DNA of 64,000 nucleotides from Bradysia coprophila (GCF_014529535.1 NW_023503493.1:11688001-11752000); one strand, 5' to 3'; shown: positions 12,345-26,325, counted from the stretch's first letter. The notes: generated by a model not told the origin, from the letters alone. Program-made: numbers and translations.

Positions 12345-13795
12345 AAACTCGTATATGTCTCGAAGCATGATAATTTATTGTTCGTCTCTTAACAGCATCA
12401 AAAGAAGTAAAAGATTCATCTCAATGTTTGCGAGGTGTGAGAACGAAGAGCTTTCCCTTTAAGGTCAGTCAGATATTTTCCAAAGAACTTTTGTCCACCG
12501 TCTACCACGTTCGCTACTTCTATGAGTGTAACATACAATTTTTAACATTACTCAGTTATCTCCAAAGCAGAACATAACGAAATCTTTCTGTTCCGAAAGA
12601 AACAAACACATTTTTTCGTTCCACCTACACTCAGATCAACAGCATGTACAAACTGTTAATCCTCAACTCATAATTTAATGCTTAATCAATCAATCACACC
12701 TTTTACTCAGAAAAAGTGTGTGCATAACACCAGGTAACGCTAGAGTATAAAATCTTTAAAAGTTGTCGAGAAGTTTTAAAAAAAAATCGTTTTAGACACG
12801 TGCCCCGATCACTCACAATAATCTGTTTTACAAAGAAGAAAAGAAGAAAAAAATTGGTTGCCCAAATATAAAAGTTAATTTATCGAAACGTTTTCACTTT
12901 TGTGAAATGTCTTTTCAGACATGCCAATGCAATCTGCCGATGTGTTACCTTTCGATATGTGTATGACTTAAAGATATCGATACTCAATCTGCCTACGACC
13001 ATCGAGTCGACCGCAGCTATGACACATGACACAATGTATTATTTACCGAGCAGCTGAAGCAGAAAAAAACTTCTTTTAATTATATTTGTGTTTATTAAAC
13101 ACACGACGACTGTGTTTGTGACGTCACGAATTTTTTTATTACATTAGTGGTATGGATCGAGTGGGTGTTTTTGGTTTAGTTATTCAATTTACCTGTGTGT
13201 ATTATTATGCATTTGTATGTACACGACGAAGAGGAAAAAAAACTGAGTTCTTGAATAATATGTGGGTTGAGTATATAATATGAATCAAAAGCCAACGCTC
13301 AATTTAATTCATATTTTTGTTGTTATGGATAACCTTGCAGTGAGTTTATTAAATCCTACGAAATTCTATTGAAAATATAAATTCACTTGATTTGATGGTT
13401 TCTATAGACATCGCATTCTACATTTGAAAATTATTTTATCCACTAACTGTACATGTTATAGATTTCATCAACTATGATAATTGGTCAGTTTTCCTTGGGA
13501 TTCGGAACCGTTTGAAGATAATTAAGTCGTAAGATATATGACTTTAAAACGTCTCAAATAAACAGTCAGTCAAAGATCGATAAAAATATCTAACTAAAGA
13601 GGCAACAACGTTATTACGACATCAATACTTAGAGCTGGCACAATACTCGTAAATCAATGGAGATACGACAATGGATACTCACCAAACCGTTGAAAGTGTT
13701 GTCTTAGAAGAACTTCATTGATCCCACAAGAATTTTTCGATACAAACATTTTTTACTTTTCCTGATGGCCTCTCTCTCTTCAGACCATGACTATT

Positions 13796-13983
13796 AATTG
13801 TTAAATGCAGAAACGGTACGTGTCACATTAGCGAATTATAAGAAAAATGAAATTTCACTTATATAGCTCCGTTCCGAACTGCTTTTGACATAGTCAGCTT
13901 ATTTGAAACGAGCAAAATCAATGAAATTTTATTCTTCTTTTAATTCGCTAATGTGACACGTCCCGTTTCTGCATTTAACAATT
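13796..13983. mobile_element. Foldback MITE with about 55-bp inverted repeats
   Basis: AATTGTTAAATGCAGAAACG at the left end is matched inverted at the right end (CGTTTCTGCATTTAACAATT-like). The similarity runs inward through TGTCACATTAGCGAATTA. No coding capacity. No clear target duplication beyond the shared AATT. Confidence 0.75.
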
Positions 13984-15668
13984 CACATGACTCTAATTTC
14001 CATGACCACTCTAGTGCCTCATATATAAACATGCAATTCCGAGTATGTCCTCCGAATTTAACGTTACAGACCAGTATAAGATTCACCTGTTGTATCTTAA
14101 GGAGGATTATGGAGGATCTTTAAGTGAATCGATTTATTATAACGTTCTGGCCTCTTACAATGAATTCCTGATCGTACTCTTCGAAGTATTACATGATTTC
14201 TACGAAGGGAATGGCAATTCACCGTTGATTTCGAACATTGCAGCCGACTCTGAGTCGTTCTAGTTTAAACACTGTCAATATATCGTCAATGCTATGTTTA
14301 TAGAACACACTACGCTACTTTGTATTTACAGAGCACATTAAGCTACATTGAATCGTGTAAAAAAAGCTTCAATTGAGTTTTCACATGATATTCAACCAAA
14401 AAATAAATAAATCCCATCACCGACCGATGCAGAATAATCTTCCATAATTCACCATCTAAATCAAATTTCCTTATCAGATTCAATGTGCTAGTGTGTCGTG
14501 CACACCGCGAATCGTTTGCGGTTAGTCATCGCCGCAAATTGTTATGAACAAATACACAACATTCATAAAAAAAACGGAAATCTTACTCACCACTACATGA
14601 CTTTATGTTTGATTCAGTTTTGCAGCATCAAACCTCCTCCAACGCAACATGTATATGCCACCACTCTCTTTCATTATGCACTTTATTTGTTGTTTTCGCA
14701 TTTATGAAACATTCAACATCCGAAAAACCATTTTGCTCTCCCATAATGAGTAATCGTTCAGTTAAGCTGAATAAAGTTAACGAAACATTTTTCAAACGAT
14801 TTTATTCTCTTCTTCGCAAAGAAGAACTCCTCCGAGTCTTTCAGTTTCACCGTCTCAACTTGACATGTAACCACTCAGTGCATCGTAACTTTTTGATCAG
14901 TCTACATCAACATCTTGAGCCGAATAGACGCTCATAGCCGCTACATACTTTACCTGTTGTGTATAGTCGCGGTGTGTTATAATTTTGTACATTTTTTTTT
15001 CTCTCGATAAAAGCGGAGGTGTTGTTTCAGTCGGATGAGTGGTTGGATTGGAAATAAATTTATTTTCAATAAATTACAAAAAAATTGTGAAATTGTTTAT
15101 GTTTCCTTCCTATGACCAATTATAGAAATTCTTTAATGTCGTAAACATTGAGAGTGTGTTCGGAAAATATTGTTGTTCGTTTTGGCGTTTTTGTAAAAGT
15201 GAGAAGTATTTGCCTCCTACACCAATTAATTTTTTGTTCGGCGGTTTCACAACGAACAATAGACAGAATTCAAAAGTTTAAAATTTATTCTGAACTTAAG
15301 TGCGGATTACGTTCATTTATCAGTTTACCGTCAAAATTAAATTTTATTGAAACAAAATAGAATGTGGATTTTGTATAAAAAGACATCATTCTAACCGTTA
15401 TATCCAAGATAGTGTTGAGGATACATGCGGTATTGGTCACACTTCCATACAAGAAATGTTATACTCGCTTGACGGATTGATTGAAATTGTATAACCAATG
15501 GTAAGTTAATTATTTGTTTGCTAATATGGATCTAGAGTGTCATCCTTATTTCTAACAAAATTTACGAAATAAAAATCAGTGGGACTTTTGTTCCAAATTT
15601 GTCTGGTTCTACAGTCACAATTCTGATTATGCGCCACAATTTCTAAAAAATCTATGAATCACTTAGTA

Positions 15669-15784
15669 GTTCTCTTTATTTAAATATGCGAAAAAAAAGG
15701 CTGCTCACAATGATGCAGCCCGTAAAAAAACGATCTTTTCAAAAATCAAAGGTTACAAAACATAAAAATCATCTACTCTATCCG
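15669..15784 (-). repeat. 116-bp inverted repeat, right arm
   Basis: Partner of 12229-12344. The near identity indicates a recent inverted duplication or a short transposable element inserted twice. Confidence 0.85.
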
Positions 15785-16537
15785 TATATCACTTATAAGG
15801 TCGTTTCAGAAATCAATGTAAAATTTTGAGAGACTTTCGGTACTGCAAGTAAATAGTATCTCTATCTTGCAGTACTTTCTTAATTTAAATTGTAGGATCA
15901 CGACAATGCGATTAGATTAGCATTTGGAAGTCGATAATTTAAACCTTTTACTGATATTGCACGTTCAAACAATTGAAGTAAAAGAATTCATTTCAATCTG
16001 CTGAAAATATCTAAGACAAACTGAAGTAATAGATTCGATAACTTTTCTAATGATCCCAATCCGTCCAGAGTTAAACCGAAGGAGTTAAGAAATTGATTCA
16101 ACTTTGAAATAATTTCAAATTATGAAAATTGAAAAGCGATCATTAGGCATTTACTTCCGACTTGTTGCTTCCAAAGACCATTGCCAATAATCTGCAACGT
16201 TAAAAATACCAGTGAGCACTTAAAATTATAGATTCATGCTCAACAGTGACTGTTGTTTGCAGTATGCGTGGTATACGTGCATTTAATATGGTGACTATTT
16301 ATCTGTAATATTTGATCGTTAAAAATAAGCGAGAAAAAATCAGAATTTGAATAAGTTGATGATCGCTTTGAACCAACCATTTGATAGACGCAAATATTAT
16401 CAAATCACAAATATATTTATCGGTAGAAAAAGTCCCTGATGATTGCGTGCCAGTCGAAATCCGGTTAGAATTAGATAAATAAATGTTAGGTGCAATTTAA
16501 ATAAAAAATAGTTTTCTCGTTGCTACCTTTATCGAGG

Positions 16538-16690
16538 AGTCTGTTACTCCTTTTGATCTGATCTATACATAAATATTCACAACAAAACAAAATCTTCTAC
16601 TTCATTGGTTTTAACATAACATTGGTTTTCTATATGAAGTGAACACAAACTAGAGCCCAACTTGTAATTTTGTCGCCAGTGATCGTATAT
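16538..16690 (+). repeat. Dispersed TTACTTC module copy
   Basis: An upstream motif GTCTGTTACTCCTTTTGATC is followed about 50 bp later by AATCTTCTACTTCATTGGTTTTAACAT. Then come CTATATGAAG in place of the TATA box, a CTAGAGCCCAACTTG block and a TTTTGTCGCCAGTGATC block. Confidence 0.6.
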
Positions 16691-19600
16691 CAGGAGGGTA
16701 TTTATTTCTATTATCAGCATTAAATTTGATGCTAAAATGCACGGTGAAGCTGCAGTTTCTTTAAGAAAAAAACCAAATTTATCGAAAGCACACATTTGCT
16801 ATGTTAACTTTTCGTTTCAACTTTCCCCGTATAAAATTCTGTCAAACCACTGTGATCAAATTTACAAAATTGTGAAGCTTAACGCTGGTGGAAAACCCTT
16901 TCGAGCACGAAATATAGTCGAATATGATTCGTTTGCAAAATATTTTAACAAAAATGTCCAAAACAAATTGTTTCTGCGACGGTGAAGTTTAAGCTGAATT
17001 ACACCGTCGCAAAATACAGAAGTAAAGATGTAATAAACATCAACAACACCACCTCGGAGACGATTTTTTTTGTTTCACGAATTTTCCTTTTTTATTGTTT
17101 TCACAATCGACTTTCGACTAAATTAATTTTAATATTCAACCTCACATAGTCCTAACATAGTGGCTCATGATCTAGGATTTTTTTCATAATTTTTTTTTTT
17201 CGATAAATGCTACTTTTTGAAGGAGTAAAGAACCTCTGTAGCTTTCAATATGAACAATAACGTTGAATTACATGTGGAGCTACTATTGGCGAATATTTGT
17301 AGACTTTACTTCGAATTTTCATGTTTAAAAAATGGCATTACACAATAGAAAAGAGAATTATTTGCCTCACTGGTGCCTAGTTAATACCACTGTCAAAAAT
17401 ATCTTCGAAAATCTGCAATAAATTGTTGATTCTCACATCATCGGCTAATCCCTAACACTTAATAATTGATGTAAAACCTACTACCTACACAGAGAGTTCT
17501 CCTCATTGATATAGTTTTTACTGATCGACAGGATTTTTAATTTGAACTCGTCTCAAACTCGTGAAATTTAAAATGTTGACCAGTCTACAGTCTTCAAGTG
17601 TTTGCAAGGATTCGATTTATTCAACACATTTTATTGACTTTCACGAGAAAAGATCTACAATCATCCACTTAAAATGTATTGGTCCTTGAAACACTAGACT
17701 AACGAAACTTGCTCGTGTTGTTAATAACATGTTAATTTAATGCAGAATCTAGTGGTTTAAAGTAGAATGAACGACTATCGATTGAAGCTATAAAATTTAT
17801 CAAACACTTCGAACGAACGTAGTCTGATTGTATGACGATGAAACTGTGCATTTGTTCTCTGAAGTGGTCTTTCGAATATAAAAGAAATCAGCACTTCAGT
17901 AAAGAAATACCTAAAATTAGAAAAATGCCCAAGAATTGGTCACTCACCATCACCATTCACAAATCATGTTCTTTTAATTGGTACCACCATCTCCAAAATA
18001 TGTAGTCGCCATCTCCATCATCTATTACGTTCCCTATAACATCCAAATCCATACGACAGAAAACCAATAATCTGACTGAAGTTTTCGAACTAATTAAAAT
18101 GTGCGCCCTGCTGTTTAATATCAACAATTTCGACGAACTGTTTATCACATTCTACAGCTTTCTATAGGCATATAAGCCGGAAAATTAAGCCAAATTATAA
18201 CGAAATGGCCATCATCACTAATTTATTGTTAATCAATGTTACATGTAAATTTAAAAAAAACATCGATACACACTACCAGCCTGGCTGACTGTGCAACACC
18301 ACACAAGATAAATTTTATTCAATGATCAACATTAATTTAATGGAAACATGGATTTTTAACACCTCCATATCTTTAAGTCAGTAATTTCGTTAACATAAAT
18401 TCGAACACAGAACGAAAAAAAAAGAACCAACAACCAGCAACAACAATCCTTCACCACCGGTATAATCGAATTCCGTAGTTAATGTTAAACATCACCAAAA
18501 CGACGAACATATCGACGAGAGTGAAAAAAAGCGCTGCATTTTATTAATATTTCGTTCTTCTCTCATCTTTTAATTAAAATTGACACTTCGGTTAATAATT
18601 TATTAGAAAATCTCTACTGCATTTATAATAAATGAAATGCTTTTCGTTCCATTCGCCTGGCAACGGAACGACATATTATATATGAAGGCAGAAAAAAAGG
18701 CCTATATAATGTTGCACTGCACACACGGTTGCTCCGTGACAGTTTATAGCTAGCCACACTCTACGGTATGCCCGTAATTTCTTATGATAAAATATGTTGC
18801 ACTCATTGGACTGAAAGAATTATTTTCTGTCAACATGTAAAATGCATGTCACCTCTGGTAGTGGCTACAAATGGCTGATAGTAATACATTAATTGTGCGG
18901 TGTGAGTTGTTTTATATCCTGCCCAAAGGTGATTTGTGAAGTTAATGATTATGAAGAAAAAAAAAAACAAATTTCGTTCGTTCATTCGCGTACATTATGT
19001 ACATGAATTACGCATTACCCGATAAATAATTACAAAATTGCATTCCTCTTCTTCACCTTAGCCTGCAAATTACTTGAATTTAAAAAAAAAATAAGAAGAA
19101 AATAAAATTTATAAAAATATCCCAGCCGAGCATAGCATTATTTCACATTTAATACAAGTAATCGGAACAGCGGTACGGTATTTTATACTAAAAGTCTCCT
19201 CTGACGACCAAATTTTTCTTTTCTTTTTTTTTTGATTTTCTGTACACCTCGTAAGTGGTGAAAAAAAAATTAATTGAGACCCAGTCGACAATAATTTTAA
19301 TGTTTAAGTCCGATTAAAAGAATTACCAATGTAAAACATCAGATTACTGTGTACGGAATATAAATTTTGTTTAAATTAGAGATCGGTGATGTGTCTTGTC
19401 ATTATATTATTTTCCTGAAACCCATCCATCCATTCGAATAATGTCCAAACCCGCATCCATCGAAAAAATTCGCTTTTCTTCATATTTACATCACTAAATT
19501 GTAAGACTTAATTTTTATGGATATTCTCCATCAGCAGAGATGATATGGGGAAAATATGTTGAAATTGATAAGTTAGACACATTTGCGTGTCTCGTATTTC

Positions 19601-20060
19601 AATTTTCAAAAGATATCAGAATCCTTTTAAAAAAAATGTTCGACCGCAATAACGACCACGGATGTGTTAGCTTTAAATAAATATAAAACGTAGTTTTGGT
19701 TGTAGTCGTTTGACCTGCTCCGAGAAAAGTCAACAATTTAACGAAATTTACATAAACTGCTGAATTTTCCCAGAGCTAAAATGAAAATTATTTATGAACG
19801 GTAAACTGCTGACTTCTTGTCCTTCTTGACAAGATTTTAGTTGGATGCAGAGACTATTTTTGGGAAAACCACTTTTCCATATTTTCTTGCAATTTTCTAG
19901 AATTTTTTTTTGAAATATGTAAGAAATTTCTGGAAAATATGGGCAATTTTAGGAAATATGAATTTGTTATTTGTCAGTTATTTCTTTAAAAAATTGAGAC
20001 GAAAGTCGTTATTGTCTTGCAGAAACTGCAAACGTATTGCATTGTAGTGTAATCAGTAAA

Positions 20061-20204
20061 TCTGTTACTTCAATTGATTAAACATTTTGTGTTTAATACA
20101 AAATCTTCTACTTCGTTTGTTTCAACATAAATTTCGCTACATAAGAACACGCTGCACGCAGCTCAACTCTTATTTTTTGTCGTCGTCGACAACAGATGAA
20201 TAGC
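20061..20204 (+). repeat. Dispersed TTACTTC module copy
   Basis: Two motifs (TCTGTTACTTCAATTGATT and AATCTTCTACTTCGTTTGTT), then GCTACATAAG in the TATA position, and GTCGTCGTCGACAACAGATG with a GAATAGC end. All family blocks are present in order. Confidence 0.7.
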
Positions 20205-22102
20205 TATAATAGCACCAGAGCGTGTCTAACATAATTAACCAGTGATTAACTTGATGACGAATCAGTGATTAAAAAGCATTAAACTAAAATTAATCGTAAA
20301 ATACAGTGGTTAATCAATGATATTATTCAAATTAATCATGTTGCTGATTAAGCATGTTAATCAAAGAATGATTTTCCCCTCACGCCAGAGTTTCATACTA
20401 CAGAATTTCATATCTTCTACACTCGTCTGGTTACCAATACCCGTACCGTTTCACCTTTTCAGCTAATGAAATTCTTTCAATTGCAATAATTTGCAACATA
20501 ATTTACTGAACAGACAAATTGTCGTCAAAATAAACTTTGTTGGATTTACTTTTTGCTGTTAAGCTGTTACATAATCATCATTGCTGTGTTGAGCGAATAC
20601 ATTTCAATTTTTTTTTTAAATTAATTTTCATCAAAACCAACAACGACAACAACACAAAAAGAGGTAAATTAATGATGCAGAAAATATAGCAATGTTTGTT
20701 GAACCGACCGGTACATATTCATAAATTTTCAAAGCGATATATAAAATGTAACAAATTCCAACCCATCCACACTCCATTTGAAAACACTGAGAACACACAA
20801 AAAAAAGACAGAAAAACAAGGAAAATATTTAAAACGCTCAAACATTGAGAAACAAGAATAAAACGACGTAACGTTCATACCATTCACATAACAGAGCATA
20901 TAAAGCAAGAAAAAAATCTGAAAAAGAAAATATCGAAGAACAAGTAGCTATCCCCATAATAAGCGCTCTAGTAAGAAAACCGTGTAAAGAATAACATCTT
21001 ATGCTTTGCACATTCCGCGAGAGTAACATTTTTGACATGTTACATGGTATCGATGCGATCATTTCTTACATTTATTACAAATTGGAATGGCTAAATATAT
21101 TTTTTTTTTCATCTGGAATTAGGTTCGCGTCTGCCCAGAATTGGTCATTTCGACATTTTTTATGATCAACAATCCAATTTTTTTGTTTCTTTTTTTGGAA
21201 AGGGGCAAAAGAAAAATCTGAGACAGAAAAAATCATAAATTCGTTTAAATGAATAAAGTAAAAAATTTGTAATGGCAAGACCCATAAAATATTTAAATTA
21301 AATTGAATGTTGAATTAATTTTATTGCGTTTCGTTTTGAATTCTTTTTTTTTCGTTTTGATTTTGGTATCACATTCGCTCATATGTGTATACAATACATA
21401 ATGCCAATTAATTCTTTTTTTTTCGTTTTGTGTTTTATATAAAACGCAAAATAATAAATTATTTGACAAATTTCCATCGTTTTTCCGTTCGTAGCATAAA
21501 CTATTTAATCGGGACAAAATGTAATTATTGTTATTGTTCATTAAGTGGATTCATATTTTATGTGTTGAAGGAGCGGCCGTTTTTTTTTCTGTTACAGCAT
21601 TGTAGTGCTGGCTGATTTCATATGCATGAAATTATGTAATTATGTTACATCCGCTAAACTTCGAAGAAAAATATAAGTAAAATCAAGAACGTTCAAAGGT
21701 TAGAAGAAGAAGCATAATACTGAAAATGTAACTTTGCTTTATGTTACACAATAACCCTCTATATAGCTTCACTAAACATAATAGCTGCTTTAACATGAAG
21801 TCTCTGAGAATAAATCGTTTCAGTTAAGAGTATCACTAGTAAATAAGAAAGACAGACTTTAACAAAGTTTGAAAAGATTGTTGAACATCTATGATGTACA
21901 GTTTCGTCTGATCATAATTTCCCCTCAGCGAGAAGCGTATGGATTTTGTGAATGGTCTTGTATTAAATCTTGGAAAAAATTGACGGATGCGATCAATATC
22001 TAGAGCTTACGTTTGTGTGACAATTGTGAATCTAAGCCCTAAACTGCTTCAGGAATTTGAATTAGCCATTGAAAAACAGCAACCGTATCACTATGTAACG
22101 AT

Positions 22103-22241
22103 AAAGTCTGGTACTTCTTTTGTTTCACGTAGCGTTTAGTGTTTGACATCAAATCTTTTACTTCTTTTGTTGAACTGTTTTACGTCCTGCTATAAAGGAG
22201 TGTATTGACCGGAGCTTTTTGTTGTAGTCAACAACAGATTT
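22103..22241 (+). repeat. Dispersed TTACTTC module copy
   Basis: GTCTGGTACTTCTTTTGTTT, then AAATCTTTTACTTCTTTTGTT, then GCTATAAAGGAG, a GGAGCTTTTTG block and TTGTAGTCAACAACAGAT. The TATA-like box is intact. Confidence 0.7.
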
Positions 22242-22330
22242 CACAAATCAGGATGATTTCACGATGACAAAGAAAAAAATCTAGAATGTCAGGATCATGA
22301 GGTCTTCCCATTTTAAGTTAAACTGGACGT

Positions 22331-22607
22331 CCTGACGTTATTTCGTTATCTAAAATCAGGTCAAAAATTTACCTAATTCGGATGCATAGGTTACACGTGC
22401 TTTGATTCGAGTAGTCATATGACAAGAGGAAATTTAAGTGTTCAATCTCAAAATTTTACGACAGAAATAGGTCACGCTCCTGACGTTATTTCGTTAATTA
22501 CAATCAGGTCAAAAATTTACCTAATTCGGATGCATAGGTTACACGTGCTTTGTGTCGAGTAGTCATATGACAAGAGGAATTAAAGGTGTTCAATCTCAAA
22601 ATTTTAC
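22331..22607 (+). repeat. 148-bp tandem duplication
   Basis: Two near-identical blocks of about 129 bp start at 22331 and 22479 with CCTGACGTTATTTCGTTA and end with TTCAATCTCAAAATTTTAC. They are separated by about 19 bp of less similar sequence. No coding content. Confidence 0.85.
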
Positions 22608-23611
22608 AAGAAAACCATGGGAACCATTCAAACATTCGTTTCTATTATTTTCAAACATCAACAAAGTAGAGTTACTTATTGCATCTGGTGCAAAGTGCTT
22701 AGGCACTAGTTATGTATGAATTATTTTGGTAAAACATTTTCTTAGGTTTTCCTATATTTTCCTTAGTTTTCAAAAAAAAAATATTTTTGGGAAAATTTAG
22801 GAAAATATGAAAGAATGGTGTCCTAAAAAGTCCCTAGTAACTTTGCACCAAGTTTCATAGAGCTGAGTTGCATAAATAGCTATTTTGCAACTTTTTTTTA
22901 ATGATAATTCATTAACCAGCTTGCGTTTGTTAAACGGCTTCGATTTTTCATTTCCCATTCACTCACAATCTAACTCAAATCGACACCATCAATTTGTAAT
23001 CGTTTCATTGACAAAACAAAACTAAGATCAAATCTAAAATCAAACGTCTCTTTTGTATAATATACAACCAACGTATACCCAGAAGCTTCAAAAATGTTCA
23101 ATAACATTATTTGTTTTCGTTTAAATGCTCAATGGGAATGTTATACACAATGCATTGTTAGATTTGTATACAGCGAAAAAAGAAGGTATAACCTGCGTGT
23201 AATGTATTTTTCGTTGAATTCAAATTAAAGTCAACAATTTCACGGTTCTTTTTTTCTTTCAAGAATTACTTGTATGAATACATTTAATGGGCGGTAGTTC
23301 GAACTGCCGAGATTATATTATTTGCATAGCGCATTGTTTGTGGCGTTTTTTTTTCTTTACTCTCCCGTATATTATATATGTTTATGCGCTGCACGCGCGC
23401 TCACTATTCAATACATGACAAATAAATATAAAAGGCAAGCAATAATGCACCACAGAGAATAAAAGAATGTTTGAATTCATCAAATATAAATTGGAATAGA
23501 ATACACACTCGCGTTTCCTGAATCTCGGTAAGAGTGGACTGGTCAAGTTGTTATAATTGCGTTGATAGTTTAACCTGCTACAAAGGCCATGCATATAACC
23601 AGTATTATTAT

Positions 23612-23767
23612 CGGGTCTATTACTTCCATCGATCAAAGTATTCTTAATCGGTTGATTTCAAATCTTGTACTTCAATTTTTTAACATGCAATTTACTATAT
23701 AAAGGACCATATATGAACCAGAGCTTGTCATTATTTTTGTCGTCGTTATCGATAACAGATGAATAGC
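23612..23767 (+). repeat. Dispersed TTACTTC module copy
   Basis: GGTCTATTACTTCCATCGATC, then AAATCTTGTACTTCAATTTTTT, then CTATATAAAGGACC, then CCAGAGCTTGTC and the perfect dyad GTTATCGATAAC followed by AGATGAATAGC. One of the most complete copies. Confidence 0.75.
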
Positions 23768-24166
23768 AGTGTGTCCTGCAATTTCTAAAATCCAATTTGC
23801 TTACGAAATAATTCAATTCAATCAATCAATTCAATTCAATTAATTTATTCATTTAACATAATCATAAGGCAAGTTGCCTTGTTTCATACACAATAGCTAA
23901 TTGTAATATGGAAATATTATTTTTTTAAAGTAAGATTTAACACTCTTAAACTGAAAAGAAAAATTTAAAACTGAAAACAAATCCACAGAAACGTTCAAAA
24001 CGACGAAATGATACCAATATTAGCTGGCGTAAACCCATGAATAATATGTCACTTAACTATGCTATGCACTCTGACAGTAGAAGTCCATGAGCAATCTATT
24101 AAAGTCACCAATAGTTACTTCTTAACTTAAGTTACGGATCAGAATTAATTTTACAATTGGTCTTTT

Positions 24167-24301
24167 TGATCTATGACTTCCATCTATCAAAGTATTTTAA
24201 TCTGTTTATTTCAAATCTTGTACTTCAATTTTCTTAACATGTATTTTTAAAGGAATGACCCAGATTGTCATTATTGTTGTCGTCGTTATAGTTAACAGAT
24301 A
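24167..24301 (+). repeat. Dispersed TTACTTC module copy
   Basis: GATCTATGACTTCCATCTATC, then AAATCTTGTACTTCAATTTTC, a damaged TATA region (TATTTTTAAAGG), CCCAGATTGTC, and GTCGTCGTTATAGTTAACAG. Closest to the 23612 copy, only 0.5 kb away, so it may be a local duplicate. Confidence 0.7.
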
Positions 24302-24364
24302 AAAATGCGAAAAACTGGTTTTTGTTGACACGCTAATAAGTCATTTTCTGGTCGTAAGACAACA

Positions 24365-24497
24365 AAGTACCGTACTGTCTTGCTGGGATTTCTTTTGTTT
24401 CGACATGTGAGATATATTCCTCGCCTTCGGCTCAAAATACAACCTTCCCGCACGTCACAACCAAAAATGTCCCAGCTACAGTAATGTACTGTAATTC
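24365..24497. mobile_element. Foldback element with a CTCGCCTTCGGCTC centre
   Basis: The arms around AGTACCGTACTGTCTTGCTGG and the inverted CCCAGCTACAGTAATGTACTG flank a GC-rich centre CCTCGCCTTCGGCTC. A related half is at about 27790-27893. No ORF. Confidence 0.5.
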
Positions 24498-25912
24498 AAT
24501 AGAATGTATGTTAAAACTAATGAAGTAATAGATTTAGTACCAAACTCTAGATAACAATTTAAACAATAGATGGAACAGATTGGTTGATTTTACTGTGATA
24601 CGATGGTCGTTTATTAAAGGTTCGGTGTTTGTGTGACTAACTATTGCAATCCTTTCAATGATTTTGTATCTATTTTTCGCCGAATTTCTTAGTTCATTTT
24701 GAACAATTTCAATCTTCGAAAAGGCGAAATTTTTTTAAATATTACATCAAACAGTAACACTTACAGGAGTTAAGGGTAGACATTCTTACTTCATTAAATT
24801 TAAAGAAAATTTGGCTGCGACTCAATAAAATACCAAAAATGTATCTAACTTGAGGAGTGTGCTCTCATTTATCCAATTAAATGACATGAAATACTTAGAG
24901 AACACGTACAATTGTATGAAGACAAATGAAAGGTTTCAGTTATCAAAAAAATGAATCGCTCGTCAGTTATTTACTCGTAATTTTTTCTCTGCATCATTAA
25001 CAAAACTAAAGCTCACATATCTGTAACAAGGTCATTCCTTAACAATCACCGTCTTGACTGCACGGTGTAATTTTTCGTGTTTTATAAAATTCACATTACG
25101 AAAATAAGAGCTGTCCGCTCGGGTAAAATTATATAAATCATTTTACTTTACCTCAAAGGTATCCATACAAATATACCCACGGACCGAGCATTACAAATTT
25201 CTTATCGCCTATTAAACATTTTGATCACGTTCAATATGATCATTTTCTGAAGATTTCGGAACTTTATTAAAAGAAAAAAGAAAAGAAAATTGCCATGGCC
25301 CAGCAACGAAATGTTTATAATCACGGAAAAAGAGACGAATCAGAGACGAAGGACACGAGAAAGAAAAGAACGAAAAAAAAAATATCCGCTCAACGAGCGC
25401 AAATGTAATACTATCGCGCAAAAAAATAATTGTCAGCGATCACGCAATGTAAATGTTTCAGTTAACAAGGTACCACTTTCGTACATACGGTCTCCACTCA
25501 TTAACATGAGTAGCGCGATATAATGATAATCATTCAGAACAATTTATTTTAATTTTTTTTAGACAAGTTAATTTGGGGGCTTTGAACATTCTTTTTATGG
25601 CACTTTATGTTGGTAATTAGCGTCAGTGTAAATTAATTTAAAATATTTTCGTTGAGTCGCTATTAAGTTGTATTTTCATTCACGTTAGGTAGGAACGGAA
25701 TGCATTATTTGGATCAATATTATTATGGTGGTTGTTGGTGTATAATCAGATATCAATGTTCCGCACCAAACTTTTATAGTGGGTAGAGTCTGAATGGTTT
25801 ATATGTCGGTAGTGCGTAATGCAGTCACTTTCACTTTAATAACTAAAATGACACTCAAATCAAACCATTTATCTCGTTGGTATGCACGCTGACAACCATT
25901 CCTAGTTTAATG

Positions 25913-26053
25913 CAGACCCAGATTGGCGATATTGGGCTGGATTTTCTGTTACTTAAAATTTCTATATTCCGAGTAGAACTTGCGCCTGTACTAAATTTAG
26001 GCGCCCGTTAAGCAGATCGCCCGACGCACCTTTTGGTAGCCAGTGCGGGTCTG
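25913..26053. mobile_element. Short TIR element
   Basis: CAGACCCAGATTGGC and its inverted counterpart GCCAGTGCGGGTCTG form 15-bp imperfect terminal repeats. The interior is more GC-rich than its surroundings (GGCGCCCG). The CAGACC ends recall hAT-type MITEs; no clear 8-bp duplication was found. Confidence 0.45.
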
Positions 26054-26297
26054 TATCAATATATCATTAGCTGAAAAAGCCAAATAAAATGAGCTTAAAG
26101 CTCGCAAGAGAAGCTTATGACTGGAGTGTGTAATTTATGTGCGCCCACAAGATATTTCAATTTATAAAGCCCCATTTCTAACCAGTTTATTATACCATAC
26201 TGACAAGATTTCACTGTTTACGAAAGAGTACAACTCGATCGTTCTATTATAATCCTAAAAATTAATTCGATTACCATGTCCACTACAGACTATTAAC

Positions 26298-26325
26298 TCC
26301 TTTCGTTCTTTTCCTTTATTTCCAG
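26298..26325 (+). promoter_or_regulatory. Splice acceptor before the bHLH coding exon
   Basis: A long pyrimidine tract (CTCCTTTCGTTCTTTTCCTT) ends in TTTCCAG at 26325, 31 bp before the ATG. It implies at least one upstream exon. The frame is open back to the acceptor, so extra N-terminal coding from upstream cannot be excluded. Confidence 0.6.

Larger units (their letters stand above)
10767..15668. other. Intergenic, small repeats only
   Basis: It holds one small TIR element (12035-12157), the left arm of a 116-bp inverted pair (12229-12344) and a foldback MITE (13796-13983). Short ORFs such as 14045-14263 (72 codons) and 14605-14937 (110 codons) have no signal peptide, domain, splice or promoter support, so I do not call them genes. 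Confidence 0.45.
15785..26325. other. Long gene-poor interval before the bHLH gene
   Basis: No protein gene is supported over 10.5 kb. It holds several copies of the TTACTTC/TATA module (about 16538, 20061, 22103, 23612 and 24167 on plus; about 15955-16060 and 24505-24545 on minus), a 148-bp tandem duplication (22331-22607), a foldback element (24365-24497) and a TIR element (25913-26053). Poly(A)/poly(T)-rich ORFs at 19.1, 20.6-21.5 and 25.2-25.5 kb look like chance. The distal part may carry enhancers or a 5' non-coding exon of the bHLH gene. Confidence 0.4.

Noticed and set aside
14045..14263. 72-codon plus-strand ORF with a nearby TATATAAA
   Set aside because: The TATA-like word is only about 20 bp before the ATG, too close for a normal transcript, and no signal peptide or domain is seen.
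17832..18003. 57-codon ORF behind a TATAAAA word
   Set aside because: Composition is ordinary for AT-rich intergenic DNA; no signal peptide, splice or poly(A) support.
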